From positions 1-64,000 of the forward strand of contig NZ_BAGD01000084.1 in assembly GCF_000308635.1 (NCBI RefSeq): a stretch of 64,000 nt of DNA, in the 5' to 3' direction. The position numbers and the translations under genes are program-made. Below are positions 7,916 through 16,611 of this stretch, piece by piece. The notes beneath the pieces are model-generated. The model had not been told where the DNA came from and made no database searches. It saw nothing but the letters and a program-made list of their open reading frames with translations. The stretch comes from Nocardia otitidiscaviarum NBRC 14405. GTDB lineage: Bacteria; Actinomycetota; Actinomycetes; Mycobacteriales; Mycobacteriaceae. How positions within the stretch are numbered: position 1 is the stretch's first letter; the number at the start of each line of letters is the position of its first letter.

Positions 7916-10066
7916 TCACCGCTTCAGTACCCAGCGGTCCATGTTCCAGCCCGCACCGGCCCGGGTGGGGTTGGCGATTCCGTTCTCCATACCGTCACCG
8001 AAGGCGATGGTGCGCGGTGTGGCGAACAGCGGAATCGACGGCATCTCGTTCCACAGCAGGTTCTCCTGCTCGGTCAACAGATTCAGCACTACCGTCGAGT
8101 TTCGCTCCGCCGCAAGCTGATCCGCGATGGCATCGTAGCGGGGGTTGACGAAACCCCCGAAATCGAGGCCCTGGCCGCTATGCAGCGCCGCGACGGCGGC
8201 CACGCCCGGCAGCGACCCGGCCGGTCCCGGTGCGGCGGCGGTTCCGGCCAGTACGGCGTCCACCGCGCCCTCGCGCAGCTGGGCCGCCGTGAAGTCCGGT
8301 GTCGAGGCGTCAACCACCGTGATGCCGGCGGCCTTGCACGACTCGGCGATGAGCTGGATGGTCCGCGCGCGCCGCTCGTCGGGCGCCGAGTAACCGACGC
8401 GAATGGTCGGATTCTGGAGGTTCGCCGCGCCCAGGGCCTTCTTCGCCGCGGCGACATCGGGATTCTCGTACCGGTCCGCCGCGCCGGTCACCGCCGAGTA
8501 GTACAGCGAATCCTGTTGCAGGATGCGCGAATCCAGCGGTCCGGCACCCAGCCCCGAATCCACCTCGAAATCCGGATGGCCGAGCTGGTTGTAGAGCTCC
8601 TGGCGCGGGGTACACAGCGCCAGCGCGCGCCGCGCCTCCGGAGAGGTGAGGACACCGCCGGTCGACAGCACCAGCTGTTCGGCGCCGCGACTGGGCATGT
8701 TCCCCACCGTGAAGCCACTCAGGTCCGCGTCACCCAGCGAGCCGGCACCGACGTCGAGTACACCGACCTCCTTGTCGGCGACCTTGGACTTCAGGTCGAA
8801 GTTCTTGGGCCACACCACGATGCGCGGTGTCTTGGCCGCATTGCCCCACCACTTCTCGTTCTTCACCAGGACCAGGCCGTCGTCGGCGGTGAACGATTCG
8901 ATCCGATACGGCCCCGACGACGGGAGCAGGGTGGCGTCGATCTCCCCGGGGGTGAGGATCCAACCGGTATTCCAGAACTCGGCGATCCGCTCGGCCGCCG
9001 CGGTATCCCCGGAGAGCAGGGCGGTGGCCGCGTTCGGCACGTTCGCCGCCTGCGCCGCCACGTGGGCGGGCATGAGTTCACCGGCGCTGAACAGCGTCTT
9101 CCAGTCGGCGTAGGTGCGACCCGGCCGGAAGGTCACGGTGGCGTCCTTGGAGCCGGGCTGGCATTCCACCCGCTCGATATCGGAGTAGCCGAGCGTGCTG
9201 GCGGCATCGAAGAGCGGAACCGGCCCGCCCGGACCGGGTTTCGTGAAGCGGCCGCCCCGCGCCGACCAGGCCAGCACCAGATCGTCGCAGGAGGTCGGGG
9301 TGCCGTCGGACCAGACGCCGTCCGGATTGAGCCGGTACTGGATGGTCTGCGTCTCCCCCGGCACCTCCTTGGCGGTGCCGGTATCGGTGTCGGCGACCTG
9401 CTGCCCGTCCGGACCGGTGTAGAAGAAGCCGGTCAGTACGCGCGAGAACACCGCCGCCGTACCACTGTTGGCCCCCAGGGTGGAACCGCCGTTGTACGAG
9501 GCCACCACCGCGTCGACGCCGTAACCGATGGACGGCACCTGGTTCTTCCCGGCGCAGCCCACCAGCGCCCCGGCCGCCACCGCGCCCGCGGCCACCACGG
9601 CCGCACCGCGCACCGACCGCCGCGCCCGCGCCGGACGTCCGACCCGCCACGCGCGCCCGCCGGTCAGAGTTGCCCCGGTGTCGGTCGGGCGCACCGCCTG
9701 TTCCACGCCTCCGGCCGCGGTGCGCCCGGCGGATTCCGTCTCGCACGCTGCGGACTCGGATGCCCACGTGCCCGGCTCGGATGCACGCGCACCGATCTCA
9801 CACGCACCAGGTTCGGCTGCACTGGTGGCGGTATCGGGCGCGGGAGGCACCGCCCCGGCAGCAGTGCCGCACACGGCGGTATCGGCCGCGCGCTCCGCAT
9901 GTTCCGGTGCTCCCACAACGGTGCCGCACGCGCCGGATTCCGTAGCGTGCGTTGGGAACTCGGTCGCGCGGGCAGCGGTATCCGCCTGGGGCGGCACCGG
10001 CCCGGGAAGCCGGTGTGCGCCCGTGTCCCTCTCGTGTTCCGCCGCTTCGGTTTCGCGCCGTCGCAC
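7916..10066 (-). CDS. ABC-type solute-binding lipoprotein (Rv2585c-like), with long N-terminal extension
   Basis: Extracytoplasmic solute-binding protein of family 5 (oligopeptide/DppA type) anchored by a lipid. The lipobox is 'GALVGC', and its Cys is followed by a mature domain of about 545 residues that aligns well, from memory, with M. tuberculosis Rv2585c, including the 'CDDLVLAWSARGGRF' and 'GAGWNMDRW' segments. No permease or ATPase gene is adjacent. From the GTG at 10066 the frame encodes about 150 residues before the hydrophobic signal, mostly Ala/Thr/Glu/Gly low complexity, which is unusual for a Sec lipoprotein. GTG codons at 9706 and 9694 would give a normal signal peptide but leave a gap of about 380 bases after secF, whereas 10066 sits 18 bases after it. 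The start is therefore uncertain. Confidence 0.85.
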   Translation of the reverse strand: MRRRETEAAEHERDTGAHRLPGPVPPQADTAARATEFPTHATESGACGTVVGAPEHAERAADTAVCGTAAGAVPPAPDTATSAAEPGACEIGARASEPGTWASESAACETESAGRTAAGGVEQAVRPTDTGATLTGGRAWRVGRPARARRSVRGAAVVAAGAVAAGALVGCAGKNQVPSIGYGVDAVVASYNGGSTLGANSGTAAVFSRVLTGFFYTGPDGQQVADTDTGTAKEVPGETQTIQYRLNPDGVWSDGTPTSCDDLVLAWSARGGRFTKPGPGGPVPLFDAASTLGYSDIERVECQPGSKDATVTFRPGRTYADWKTLFSAGELMPAHVAAQAANVPNAATALLSGDTAAAERIAEFWNTGWILTPGEIDATLLPSSGPYRIESFTADDGLVLVKNEKWWGNAAKTPRIVVWPKNFDLKSKVADKEVGVLDVGAGSLGDADLSGFTVGNMPSRGAEQLVLSTGGVLTSPEARRALALCTPRQELYNQLGHPDFEVDSGLGAGPLDSRILQQDSLYYSAVTGAADRYENPDVAAAKKALGAANLQNPTIRVGYSAPDERRARTIQLIAESCKAAGITVVDASTPDFTAAQLREGAVDAVLAGTAAAPGPAGSLPGVAAVAALHSGQGLDFGGFVNPRYDAIADQLAAERNSTVVLNLLTEQENLLWNEMPSIPLFATPRTIAFGDGMENGIANPTRAGAGWNMDRWVLKR

Positions 10067-10084
10067 TCCAGTTACCCCCTGCGC

Positions 10085-11287
10085 TCAGTGCCGTCGCTTG
10101 TGTCGTTTTCCGCTCGGCCGGGCGCCGGGGCGCGGTCCCTCCGACGTCCGCGAGCGCGGGGCCGATGCTTCGCGCGCCGCGACGGGGCGGCTGGCCGAGC
10201 CCGCGCGCTGGGCGGCGGCGGAACCCACCCGGGTGGTCGTCGCGCCGGAGCGCTTGGCGAGCACCTTCCTGGTGTGCGCGGCCACCGGCCCGAAGCGTTC
10301 CTTGATGCTCACCAACAGCGGCACCGCGAAGAAGATCGACGAGTAGGTGCCGACGATCATGCCGACCAACTGCACCAGCGCGAGATCCTTGAGGGTGCCG
10401 ACGCCGAGCATCCACACCGCGATCACCAGCAGGCCGATGATCGGCAGGATGCCTATGACGGTGGTGGAGATCGAGCGCATCAGCGTCTGGTTGGCCGCCA
10501 GGTTGGCCTGTTCGGCATAGGTGCGCCGGGTCAGGTGCAGCACACCGCGGGTGTTCTCCTCGACCTTGTCGAAGACGACGACATTGTCGTAGAGCACGAA
10601 GCCCAGAATGGTGAGCAGACCGATCACCGCCGCCGGGGTCACCTCGAAACCGACCAGCGAGTAGATGCCCGCGGTCACGATGAGGTTGAAGAACAGCGAG
10701 GTGATGGCCGCGACGGACATATCGCGTTCGAAGCGGATCGCGATATAGATCATGGTCAGGGCCACGAACACCAGCAGCGCGATCACCGCCTGCCGGGTGA
10801 CCTGACCACCCCAGGTCTCACTGATCTCGGCGATGCTGATGGCCGCCGGACTGGGATTGCCCGAGGTGTCCTTGGGCTGGAACGCCTCGAACAGCGCGTT
10901 CTGCAACTGCGCGGAGTCGGCGGCGTCCAGCGTGTCGGACCGCAGCTGGATGGTGGCGGTCTCCCCGGAGCCCACCCGCTGCACGGTCACCGGATCGTGG
11001 CCGAGCGTATCGCGGTACACCTGCTCCACCTGCTCCACGCTGGTGCCCTCGGCGGGCAGCTGGATGCGTGAACCACCGGCGAAGTCGATGCCGAGGGTGA
11101 AGCCGCGCACCGCGATGCTCAGCAGCGAGATGAGCACGAAGGTGGCGCTCAGCGCGTAGAAGAACTTCCGGCGGCCGACGATCTCGAATCCGCCGGTGCC
11201 GGTGTAGAGCCGTTCGAAGAATCCGTGACGCGGCGCGTCGGTCGGTTCCACGTAGTCGATGTCGGAGTCCATCACCGAGTTGCTCAT
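10085..11287 (-). CDS. secF: Protein translocase subunit SecF
   Basis: Inner-membrane component of the SecDF complex that uses the proton gradient to pull secreted proteins across the membrane. 400 residues with six predicted helices; 'GIDFAGGSRI' follows the first helix, and the conserved 'LTILGFVLYDNVVVFDKV' segment marks TM4-5. ATG 11287 has GGAGG seven bases upstream. A GTG at 11293 would overlap the secD stop by four bases but has no proper spacing. The C-terminal tail of about 70 residues is Arg/Ala-rich. It is translationally coupled to secD. Confidence 0.96.
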   Translation of the reverse strand: MSNSVMDSDIDYVEPTDAPRHGFFERLYTGTGGFEIVGRRKFFYALSATFVLISLLSIAVRGFTLGIDFAGGSRIQLPAEGTSVEQVEQVYRDTLGHDPVTVQRVGSGETATIQLRSDTLDAADSAQLQNALFEAFQPKDTSGNPSPAAISIAEISETWGGQVTRQAVIALLVFVALTMIYIAIRFERDMSVAAITSLFFNLIVTAGIYSLVGFEVTPAAVIGLLTILGFVLYDNVVVFDKVEENTRGVLHLTRRTYAEQANLAANQTLMRSISTTVIGILPIIGLLVIAVWMLGVGTLKDLALVQLVGMIVGTYSSIFFAVPLLVSIKERFGPVAAHTRKVLAKRSGATTTRVGSAAAQRAGSASRPVAAREASAPRSRTSEGPRPGARPSGKRHKRRH

Positions 11288-11289
11288 CC

Positions 11290-13080
11290 TCACGCCTCCC
11301 TGGCCGCGACGGCGGCAGCGGCGGCCTTGCGCTCGCGGGCGATCTGCGACACCACGCCGAGACCGTTGACCGAGGGCTTGGCCCAGAACGGTGACTTGGA
11401 CGCCATCATCATCAGCGGCGCGGTCACCAGGTACAGCACGATCACGTCCAGCACGGTGGTGACACCGAGGGTGAACGCGAAGCCCTTCACCTGACCGGCG
11501 GCCAGGATGTACAGCACGACGGAGGCGATGAGGCTGACCGTCTTACCGGAGAGGTTGGTGCGCTGGGCGCGCTGCCAGCCGCGCGGCACCGCCGAGCGGA
11601 AGGTGCGGCCCTCGCGCATCTCGTCCTTGATGCGTTCGAAGAACACCACGAAGGAGTCGGCGGTCAGACCGATACCGATGATCAGACCGGCGATACCGGC
11701 CAGATCGAGGGTGAAGCCGATCCACCGGCCCAGCAGCACGATCAGACCGTAGACGGCCGCACCGGCCATGAGCAGCGAGAACCCCGCCAGCAGACCGAGC
11801 AGTCGATAGACGAGCAGGCAGTACAGCAGCACCAGCACCATGCCGATCGCGCCCGCGATCAGACTGGCCTTGAGCGAGTACAGGCCCAGCGTGGCCGAGA
11901 CGGATTCGGCCTCGGAGGTGGTGAACGACAGCGGCAGCGAACCGTACTTCAGCTGGTTGGCCAGCTCCTTGGAGGTTTCGCCGGTGAAGTTGCCGGAGAT
12001 CTGGGTGCTGCCGCCGAACTGGTTGGCGGCCTGCACGACCGGGGCGCTCACGACCTGCGTATCGAGGGTGAAGGCCAACTGCTGCTGGTAGAACTCGTTG
12101 GTCAGCTTGCCCCAGGTGTCGGCGCCGCCGGACTTGAACTCGACGTTCACCACCCAGCGCGACTGCTGCGGATCCAGTACCGCGGAGGCGTCCTTGATCT
12201 CCTGGCCGTCCAGGCGGCTCGGGCCGAGCGTGTACACGTACTGGCCGTCGGTGCTGCACGTGACCAGCGGCAGGTTCGGATCGTCGTTACCGGCCAGCGG
12301 GTCCGGCTTGCTGCAGTCCATGGACAGCATGGCCAGCTGCTGGGTCTGCGGATCGGTGCTCTGCCGCAGGGCCTTCGCGGCGGCGATCTCCTGCTGCACG
12401 TCCTGCGGGGTGCCGCTCGGCTCCGGAGTGGGGGCGGGCTCGGTGGTCGGCGCGGGTTCCTGCGTCGGCGCGGGCTCCTCCGTCGGCGTCGGCTCGTCGG
12501 TCGGGGCCTGCGCCGGGAACACCCGGTTCTGCGGGGCGGGCGCCTCCGCGCCGTCCGGCGCGGGCGCGTCGGTGGTCACGGGCGCGTCCGGCGACACCGG
12601 GGTGTCGGCGGGGGCGTCGGTCGCCGGGGTCTCACCCGGTGCGGGCGTGTCCTGCGGCGGGGCCTGCTCGCCCGGAGGCTGCTGACCTTGCTGCTGCGCC
12701 GGAATCGGCTGGCCGACCACCGGGCGCACGTACAGCTTGGCGGTGGTGGCGAGGGTCTTCGCCTGGGAGCCGCTGTCACCCGGCACCGTGATGACCAGAT
12801 TGTCACCGTCGATGACGACCTCGGACCCGGAGACGCCGAGACCGTTGACGCGCTGCTCGATGATGCTCTGCGCCTGACGCAGGCTGTCCTGGCTGGGCTT
12901 GCCGCCGTCGGGGGTGCGCGGGGTCAGCGTGACCCGGGTACCACCCTGCAGGTCGATACCCAGTTTCGGGGTGGCGGCCTTGTCTCCGGTGAAGAAGATC
13001 AGCAGGTAGATCACGGCCACCAGCGCGGCCCAGACGCCGAGCAGGCGCCATGGATGCGCCGATCCCTGGGAAGGTGGCAC
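11290..13080 (-). CDS. secD: Protein translocase subunit SecD with Pro/Thr-rich insertion
   Basis: Partner of SecF in proton-driven protein export; 596 residues. TM1 lies at about 14-31 and is followed by 'LGIDLQGGTRVTL' (about 40-52), a SecD hallmark. Five further helices form the C-terminal half, with 'GLTADSFVVFFERI' in TM4-5. Between the P1 base and head, about residues 126-225, lies an insertion of Pro/Ala/Thr/Glu repeats ('TEEPAPTQEPAPTTEPAP'). Similar but usually shorter Pro-rich insertions are known in mycobacterial SecD. It faces outward and may span the periplasmic space. The order yajC-secD-secF is standard. Confidence 0.96.
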   Translation of the reverse strand: MPPSQGSAHPWRLLGVWAALVAVIYLLIFFTGDKAATPKLGIDLQGGTRVTLTPRTPDGGKPSQDSLRQAQSIIEQRVNGLGVSGSEVVIDGDNLVITVPGDSGSQAKTLATTAKLYVRPVVGQPIPAQQQGQQPPGEQAPPQDTPAPGETPATDAPADTPVSPDAPVTTDAPAPDGAEAPAPQNRVFPAQAPTDEPTPTEEPAPTQEPAPTTEPAPTPEPSGTPQDVQQEIAAAKALRQSTDPQTQQLAMLSMDCSKPDPLAGNDDPNLPLVTCSTDGQYVYTLGPSRLDGQEIKDASAVLDPQQSRWVVNVEFKSGGADTWGKLTNEFYQQQLAFTLDTQVVSAPVVQAANQFGGSTQISGNFTGETSKELANQLKYGSLPLSFTTSEAESVSATLGLYSLKASLIAGAIGMVLVLLYCLLVYRLLGLLAGFSLLMAGAAVYGLIVLLGRWIGFTLDLAGIAGLIIGIGLTADSFVVFFERIKDEMREGRTFRSAVPRGWQRAQRTNLSGKTVSLIASVVLYILAAGQVKGFAFTLGVTTVLDVIVLYLVTAPLMMMASKSPFWAKPSVNGLGVVSQIARERKAAAAAVAAREA

Positions 13081-13132
13081 GGTTCGTATCTCCTAGGCGG
13101 GAAGAGTTGCGGGGGTGGGCGGACACACCTCG

Positions 13133-13169
13133 GCCCCGCTGCCCACCCCTGGCGGGCGGGCAGCGGGGC
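13133..13169. promoter_or_regulatory. Stem-loop between yajC and secD
   Basis: Twelve-bp perfect arms (13133-13144 GCCCCGCTGCCC and 13158-13169) with a 13-base loop, starting 10 bases after the yajC stop and 53 bases before the secD start. It could be an intercistronic terminator, an attenuator or an mRNA-processing element that sets the yajC:secD ratio. No U-tract is present. Confidence 0.5.
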
Positions 13170-13178
13170 TCGGGGCGA

Positions 13179-13556
13179 TCAGTCCTTGGTCAGCCGGGTG
13201 GTCTCGTCGGACGGCGTCGACTCGATGCGCTCGGCGGTCTGCGTCGGGGTCTCCTCGACGGTCGCGGCCTCGGTGAGCTCGCTGGATTCGGTGGCCTCCA
13301 CCTCGTCCGCGCGAACCTCGCGAATCGACTGCCGTAGCCAGGTCGTGACGACGTCCTCGGCGATCTCCAGATCGACGGTGAGGTCGTCGAGATCGACGAC
13401 GGTGCCGTACAGACCCGAAGTGGTGGTGACCCGATCGCCGACCTTCAGGGAGTCCTGCATCTCGGTGACCTTGGCCATCTCACGCTTCTGGCGACGAACG
13501 CCGAGGAACATCGGGACGAGCAAGGCAACCAACAGCAGCGGAAGCAGAAGGTCCAT
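13179..13556 (-). CDS. yajC: Preprotein translocase subunit YajC
   Basis: Accessory subunit of the SecDF-YajC complex; 125 residues. A single N-terminal membrane helix (about 3-18, 'LLLPLLLVALLVPMFLG') is followed by the conserved 'RRQKREM' and the cytoplasmic domain with 'LKVGDRVTTTSGLYGTVVDL'. The C-terminal 30 residues are Glu/Thr/Ser-rich. It starts at ATG 13556. It is first in the minus-strand group yajC-secD-secF-lipoprotein-apt. Confidence 0.95.
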   Translation of the reverse strand: MDLLLPLLLVALLVPMFLGVRRQKREMAKVTEMQDSLKVGDRVTTTSGLYGTVVDLDDLTVDLEIAEDVVTTWLRQSIREVRADEVEATESSELTEAATVEETPTQTAERIESTPSDETTRLTKD

Positions 13557-13646
13557 TCTCGAAGTCAGCCCCTAGTCATGGTCGGATGGGTGCGTATCCC
13601 CCACAGTCTGCCAGCTGTCGGAGCCACTGCCACATCGGCACCACCT

Positions 13647-15140
13647 TTAGGCGGGGATCCGCTCGTAGGTGTAGTCGTCCAGCGGGAAGCTCACCGCGTG
13701 GCGGTGGGTGGTCAACGTGCTGTTGGGGCGCAGCAGCGCCGCTTCGCCGTGCTGGTTGAAGTAGTAGCTGCGGGCGGTCGAGCACTGGCCGCCGTAGAAC
13801 ACCGAGGAGCCCAGCTTGTCGGTGACGGACTCCAGGAAGGCGGCGTTGGCCGCCTCGGTGACCTCGAAGACCTGGGCGCCGCGGCGGAACATCTCACCGA
13901 ACAGGCGGCCCATATGCTTCATCTGCGCCTCGATGGTGGTGAAGTACGACAGGCCGCTGTAGGAGTACGGGCTGTTGAGCGAGACGAAGTTGGGGAACTT
14001 CGGGATCGAGATGCCCTCGTAGGCCTGGAAGCGGTTGTCGCGCCAGTACTTTCCGAGGTTCACCCCGTCGCGGCCGATGATCTCGATGGCCGGGAAGTTC
14101 ACGTCCCACAGATTGAATCCGGTGGCCAGCACCAGGGTGTCGATCTCGGTCTTGTGCCCGTCCGCGGTGACGATGCCGTCGGGTTCGATGTGGTCGATGG
14201 AGTTCGTCTCCAGCCGCACATGCGGTTCGTTGAAGGTCTTGAAGTAGTGATTGGAGAAGGTGGGCCGCTTGCAGCCGAAGTCGTAGTCGGGGGTCAGCTT
14301 CGCGCGGGTTTCCTTGTCGCGCACCTGCGCCCGCAGATGTGCCTTGGCGAGGGCGGCGGCGGCCTTGTTCAGCGGCTTGGCCTGCTTGAAGTGCAGCACA
14401 CCGACCACCATGAGCGCTTCCAACATGGTGGTGTTCACCAGGCGCGCACCCTGCTGGGTCACCGGGAAGCGCTCGAACAGCTGCCGCACCGGCGCGGGAA
14501 TGGGGGCGTCGACCTTGGGCACCACCCAGATCGGAGTGCGCTGGAAGACGGTGAGCGCCGAAACCCGCTTGGCCAGTTCGGGAATGAGCTGTACGGCGGT
14601 CGCGCCGGTGCCGATGATGGCTGCCTTGCGGCCGGTGAGGTCGTAGTCGTCCTCCCACGCCGTGGTGTGGATGATCTTGCCCGCGAAGCTGTCGATACCC
14701 GGGAACGGCGGGGTGTAGGGCTGGGACAGGAATCCGGTGGCGGCGAGCAGGTAACGCGCGGTGAGGGTTTCGCCGTTCTCGATCGACACCACCCAGTGCT
14801 GCTGTTCGCCGTCCCAGCGCGCGCCCCCGACCACCGTGTCGAAGCGCATGCGGCGGCGCAGGTCGTACTTGTCGGCGACGTGCTCGGCGTACTTCTTCAG
14901 CTCCGCGCCCGGCGCGAACAGCCGCGACCAGTGCGGGTTGGGTTCGAAGGAGTACGAGTAGGTCACCGAGGCGATATCCACGGCCAGTCCCGGGTAGCGG
15001 TTGACGTGCCAGGTGCCGCCGAGATCGTTCTCCCGCTCCAGGATCACGAAGTCGCTCAGCCCGAGCCGATCCAATTCGATGCCCGCGCCCATTCCGCCGA
15101 AGCCCGCGCCGACCACGATGGCGTCGTACTGAGGTGCCAC
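13647..15140 (-). CDS. Flavin-containing monooxygenase of Baeyer-Villiger type
   Basis: NADPH- and FAD-dependent monooxygenase, 497 residues, probably inserting oxygen into a ketone or aldehyde. The FAD Rossmann motif 'GAGFGG' is at 11-16, and the NADPH motif 'GTGATA' is near 177-182. Between them, 'FAGKIIHTTAW' (152-162) fits the Baeyer-Villiger fingerprint FxGxxxHxxxW. GTG 15140 is preceded by GGGAGG with six-base spacing. A TetR gene is divergent with a perfect palindrome between them, so expression is probably induced by a ligand of that regulator. The substrate is unknown. Actinobacteria carry many paralogs acting on sterols, cyclic ketones or xenobiotics. Confidence 0.9.
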   Translation of the reverse strand: MAPQYDAIVVGAGFGGMGAGIELDRLGLSDFVILERENDLGGTWHVNRYPGLAVDIASVTYSYSFEPNPHWSRLFAPGAELKKYAEHVADKYDLRRRMRFDTVVGGARWDGEQQHWVVSIENGETLTARYLLAATGFLSQPYTPPFPGIDSFAGKIIHTTAWEDDYDLTGRKAAIIGTGATAVQLIPELAKRVSALTVFQRTPIWVVPKVDAPIPAPVRQLFERFPVTQQGARLVNTTMLEALMVVGVLHFKQAKPLNKAAAALAKAHLRAQVRDKETRAKLTPDYDFGCKRPTFSNHYFKTFNEPHVRLETNSIDHIEPDGIVTADGHKTEIDTLVLATGFNLWDVNFPAIEIIGRDGVNLGKYWRDNRFQAYEGISIPKFPNFVSLNSPYSYSGLSYFTTIEAQMKHMGRLFGEMFRRGAQVFEVTEAANAAFLESVTDKLGSSVFYGGQCSTARSYYFNQHGEAALLRPNSTLTTHRHAVSFPLDDYTYERIPA

Positions 15141-15173
15141 GCCGAACCTCCCATTGAAAATGATTCACGTATC

Positions 15174-15195
15174 ACGGAATGACATCTCATTCCGT
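15174..15195. promoter_or_regulatory. TetR operator palindrome between monooxygenase and tetR
   Basis: A perfect inverted repeat with 9-bp arms, ACGGAATGA (15174-15182) and TCATTCCGT (15187-15195), separated by CATC. It lies 33 bases upstream of the monooxygenase start and 25 bases upstream of the GTG chosen for tetR. This is the typical size and place of an autoregulatory TetR site controlling both divergent genes. Confidence 0.8.
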
Positions 15196-15220
15196 TTGTG
15201 AACACCGTATCATCGGGGGC

Positions 15221-15853
15221 GTGACGAAGCCATCCTCGAGAATCGAACGCCGTAAGGCCGAACTCCGGCAGGAGATCATCGACACCGCGTTCGCCTGTTT
15301 CGCCGAGCGGGGCTATCACGCCACCGGCATCGCCGATATCGCCGCCGAGCTGGGCATCGGCCACGGCACCTTCTACCGCTACTTCGCCAACAAGCGCGAC
15401 ATCATCGATCACGTCATCGACGATCTGGCCACCCGCATCGTGGAGGCGCTGGGCACCGAGAACGCCCCGGACGCTCCCACCAGCCTGCAGGAGTACCGGG
15501 AGCAGACCGAGCGCATCGGGGCGGCGCTGAACCGCATCTTCCTGGAGGACCGCCGGGTGGCGCAGCTGCTGCTGTTCCAGGCCACCGGTATCGACTCCGA
15601 ACTGACCATGCGGCTCTACGGGCTGCTCGACACCGCCGATATGCTCACCGCCGGATATCTGGAGCACGGCGTGGAGCTGGGCTATCTGCGCGAGGATCTG
15701 GACACCCGCAATACCGCCCGCGCCGTGACCGGCATGATTCTGGCCGCCATCCTGCACGGGCTGCGCGATACCCGCGACGGCGAGGAGACCGATATGTCGG
15801 AGATGACCCAGGCGATCCGCCGCCTGCTCATCGACGGCGTCCGAAAAGACTGA
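15221..15853 (+). CDS. TetR family regulator, divergent from the monooxygenase
   Basis: 210-residue one-component repressor. The helix-turn-helix lies in the N-terminal 60 residues ('GIADIAAELGIGHGTFYRYF'), followed by an all-helical ligand domain. An ATG at 15179 would add 14 residues but lies inside the operator palindrome, so GTG 15221 is preferred. It probably represses the monooxygenase gene and itself. The ligand is unknown. An 18-bp tandem repeat begins within its last codons. Confidence 0.88.
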   Translation: MTKPSSRIERRKAELRQEIIDTAFACFAERGYHATGIADIAAELGIGHGTFYRYFANKRDIIDHVIDDLATRIVEALGTENAPDAPTSLQEYREQTERIGAALNRIFLEDRRVAQLLLFQATGIDSELTMRLYGLLDTADMLTAGYLEHGVELGYLREDLDTRNTARAVTGMILAAILHGLRDTRDGEETDMSEMTQAIRRLLIDGVRKD

Positions 15854-15896
15854 GCCGTCCGGAAAGACTGAGCCGTCCGGAAAGACTCAGCCGTCC
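15843..15896. repeat. 18-bp tandem repeat, three copies, at the end of tetR
   Basis: Units at 15843-15860, 15861-15878 and 15879-15896 share GGAAAGACTGAGCCGTCC with one or two changes. The first unit contains the tetR stop codon; the others are intergenic. It belongs to the family of short GC-rich minisatellites seen elsewhere in this window. Confidence 0.85.
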
Positions 15897-16021
15897 GGAA
15901 TGGACCGCGCCGCCCCGAAAGACCGATAGATCCGACCATCACCGTGCGGAATCACGCTGCGAGGCAGGCCATCCCACCTGATCGGACCTCGCTCGCGACC
16001 GGCTCCGGCCCGCCGTGCACA

Positions 16022-16573
16022 ATGACCCGCGTGACTCCCGAGGAAGTCCGCCGCAAGCGATTCGGCAAAGCCCGCCACCACGGCTACAACCCGGCCGAGG
16101 TGGATGCCTTCTGCGCGCGCATAGCCGATACCATCCTCGGCCGCGACCACCTCACGGCCGCCGATATCCGCCAGGTCCAGTTCGGCGCACCGCCGTTCGG
16201 GCACCGCGGCTACGATCAGGAACAGGTCGACGACTTCCTCGACCACGTGTGCATCGAGCTGGAATACCTCCGCCGGGGCCGCCGCCGAGTGCCCACCGCG
16301 AACGTCGCACCGGCCCTCACCCACGACGACGTGCTGCGCATCCAGTTCTCCGCTCCCCCGTACGGCCTACCCGGCTACGCGGCCGCGGAGGTGGGCGCGT
16401 TCCTGGACCGCCTCGCGGCCACCCTGGCCCACGACGGCCCCAGTCGACTCACCGCGGACGAGGTGCGCCACACCGAGTTCCACACCGCCGCCCACGGCTA
16501 CCCCGCCTACCACCGCGAGGAGGTGGACGCCTTCCTCGACTTGGTCGTCCGCCAACTCGACCGACAGCGCTGA
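16022..16573 (+). CDS. DivIVA-domain repeat protein
   Basis: 183 residues from ATG 16022 (GTG 16031 is also possible). It is built almost wholly of four copies of the short DivIVA N-terminal motif: 'FGKARHHGYNPAEVDAF', 'FGAPPFGHRGYDQEQVDDF', 'FSAPPYGLPGYAAAEVGAF' and 'FHTAAHGYPAYHREEVDAF'. The spacing is about 40 residues, and each copy is followed by an amphipathic helix. Classic DivIVA/Wag31 has one such membrane-curvature motif plus a long coiled coil, which is missing here. It may bind membranes or cell poles as a multivalent adaptor; this is inference. It is flanked by minisatellites. Confidence 0.8.
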   Translation: MTRVTPEEVRRKRFGKARHHGYNPAEVDAFCARIADTILGRDHLTAADIRQVQFGAPPFGHRGYDQEQVDDFLDHVCIELEYLRRGRRRVPTANVAPALTHDDVLRIQFSAPPYGLPGYAAAEVGAFLDRLAATLAHDGPSRLTADEVRHTEFHTAAHGYPAYHREEVDAFLDLVVRQLDRQR

Positions 16574-16611
16574 CCCGAAGCCCCTGGAGGGCACGGCTAT
16601 TCGGGTGTTCT

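Noticed and set aside
7526..11071. Plus-strand frame of 1181 codons over apt, the lipoprotein gene and secF
   Set aside because: It runs antisense through three conserved genes and has no homology. Open antisense frames of this size are common at this GC content.
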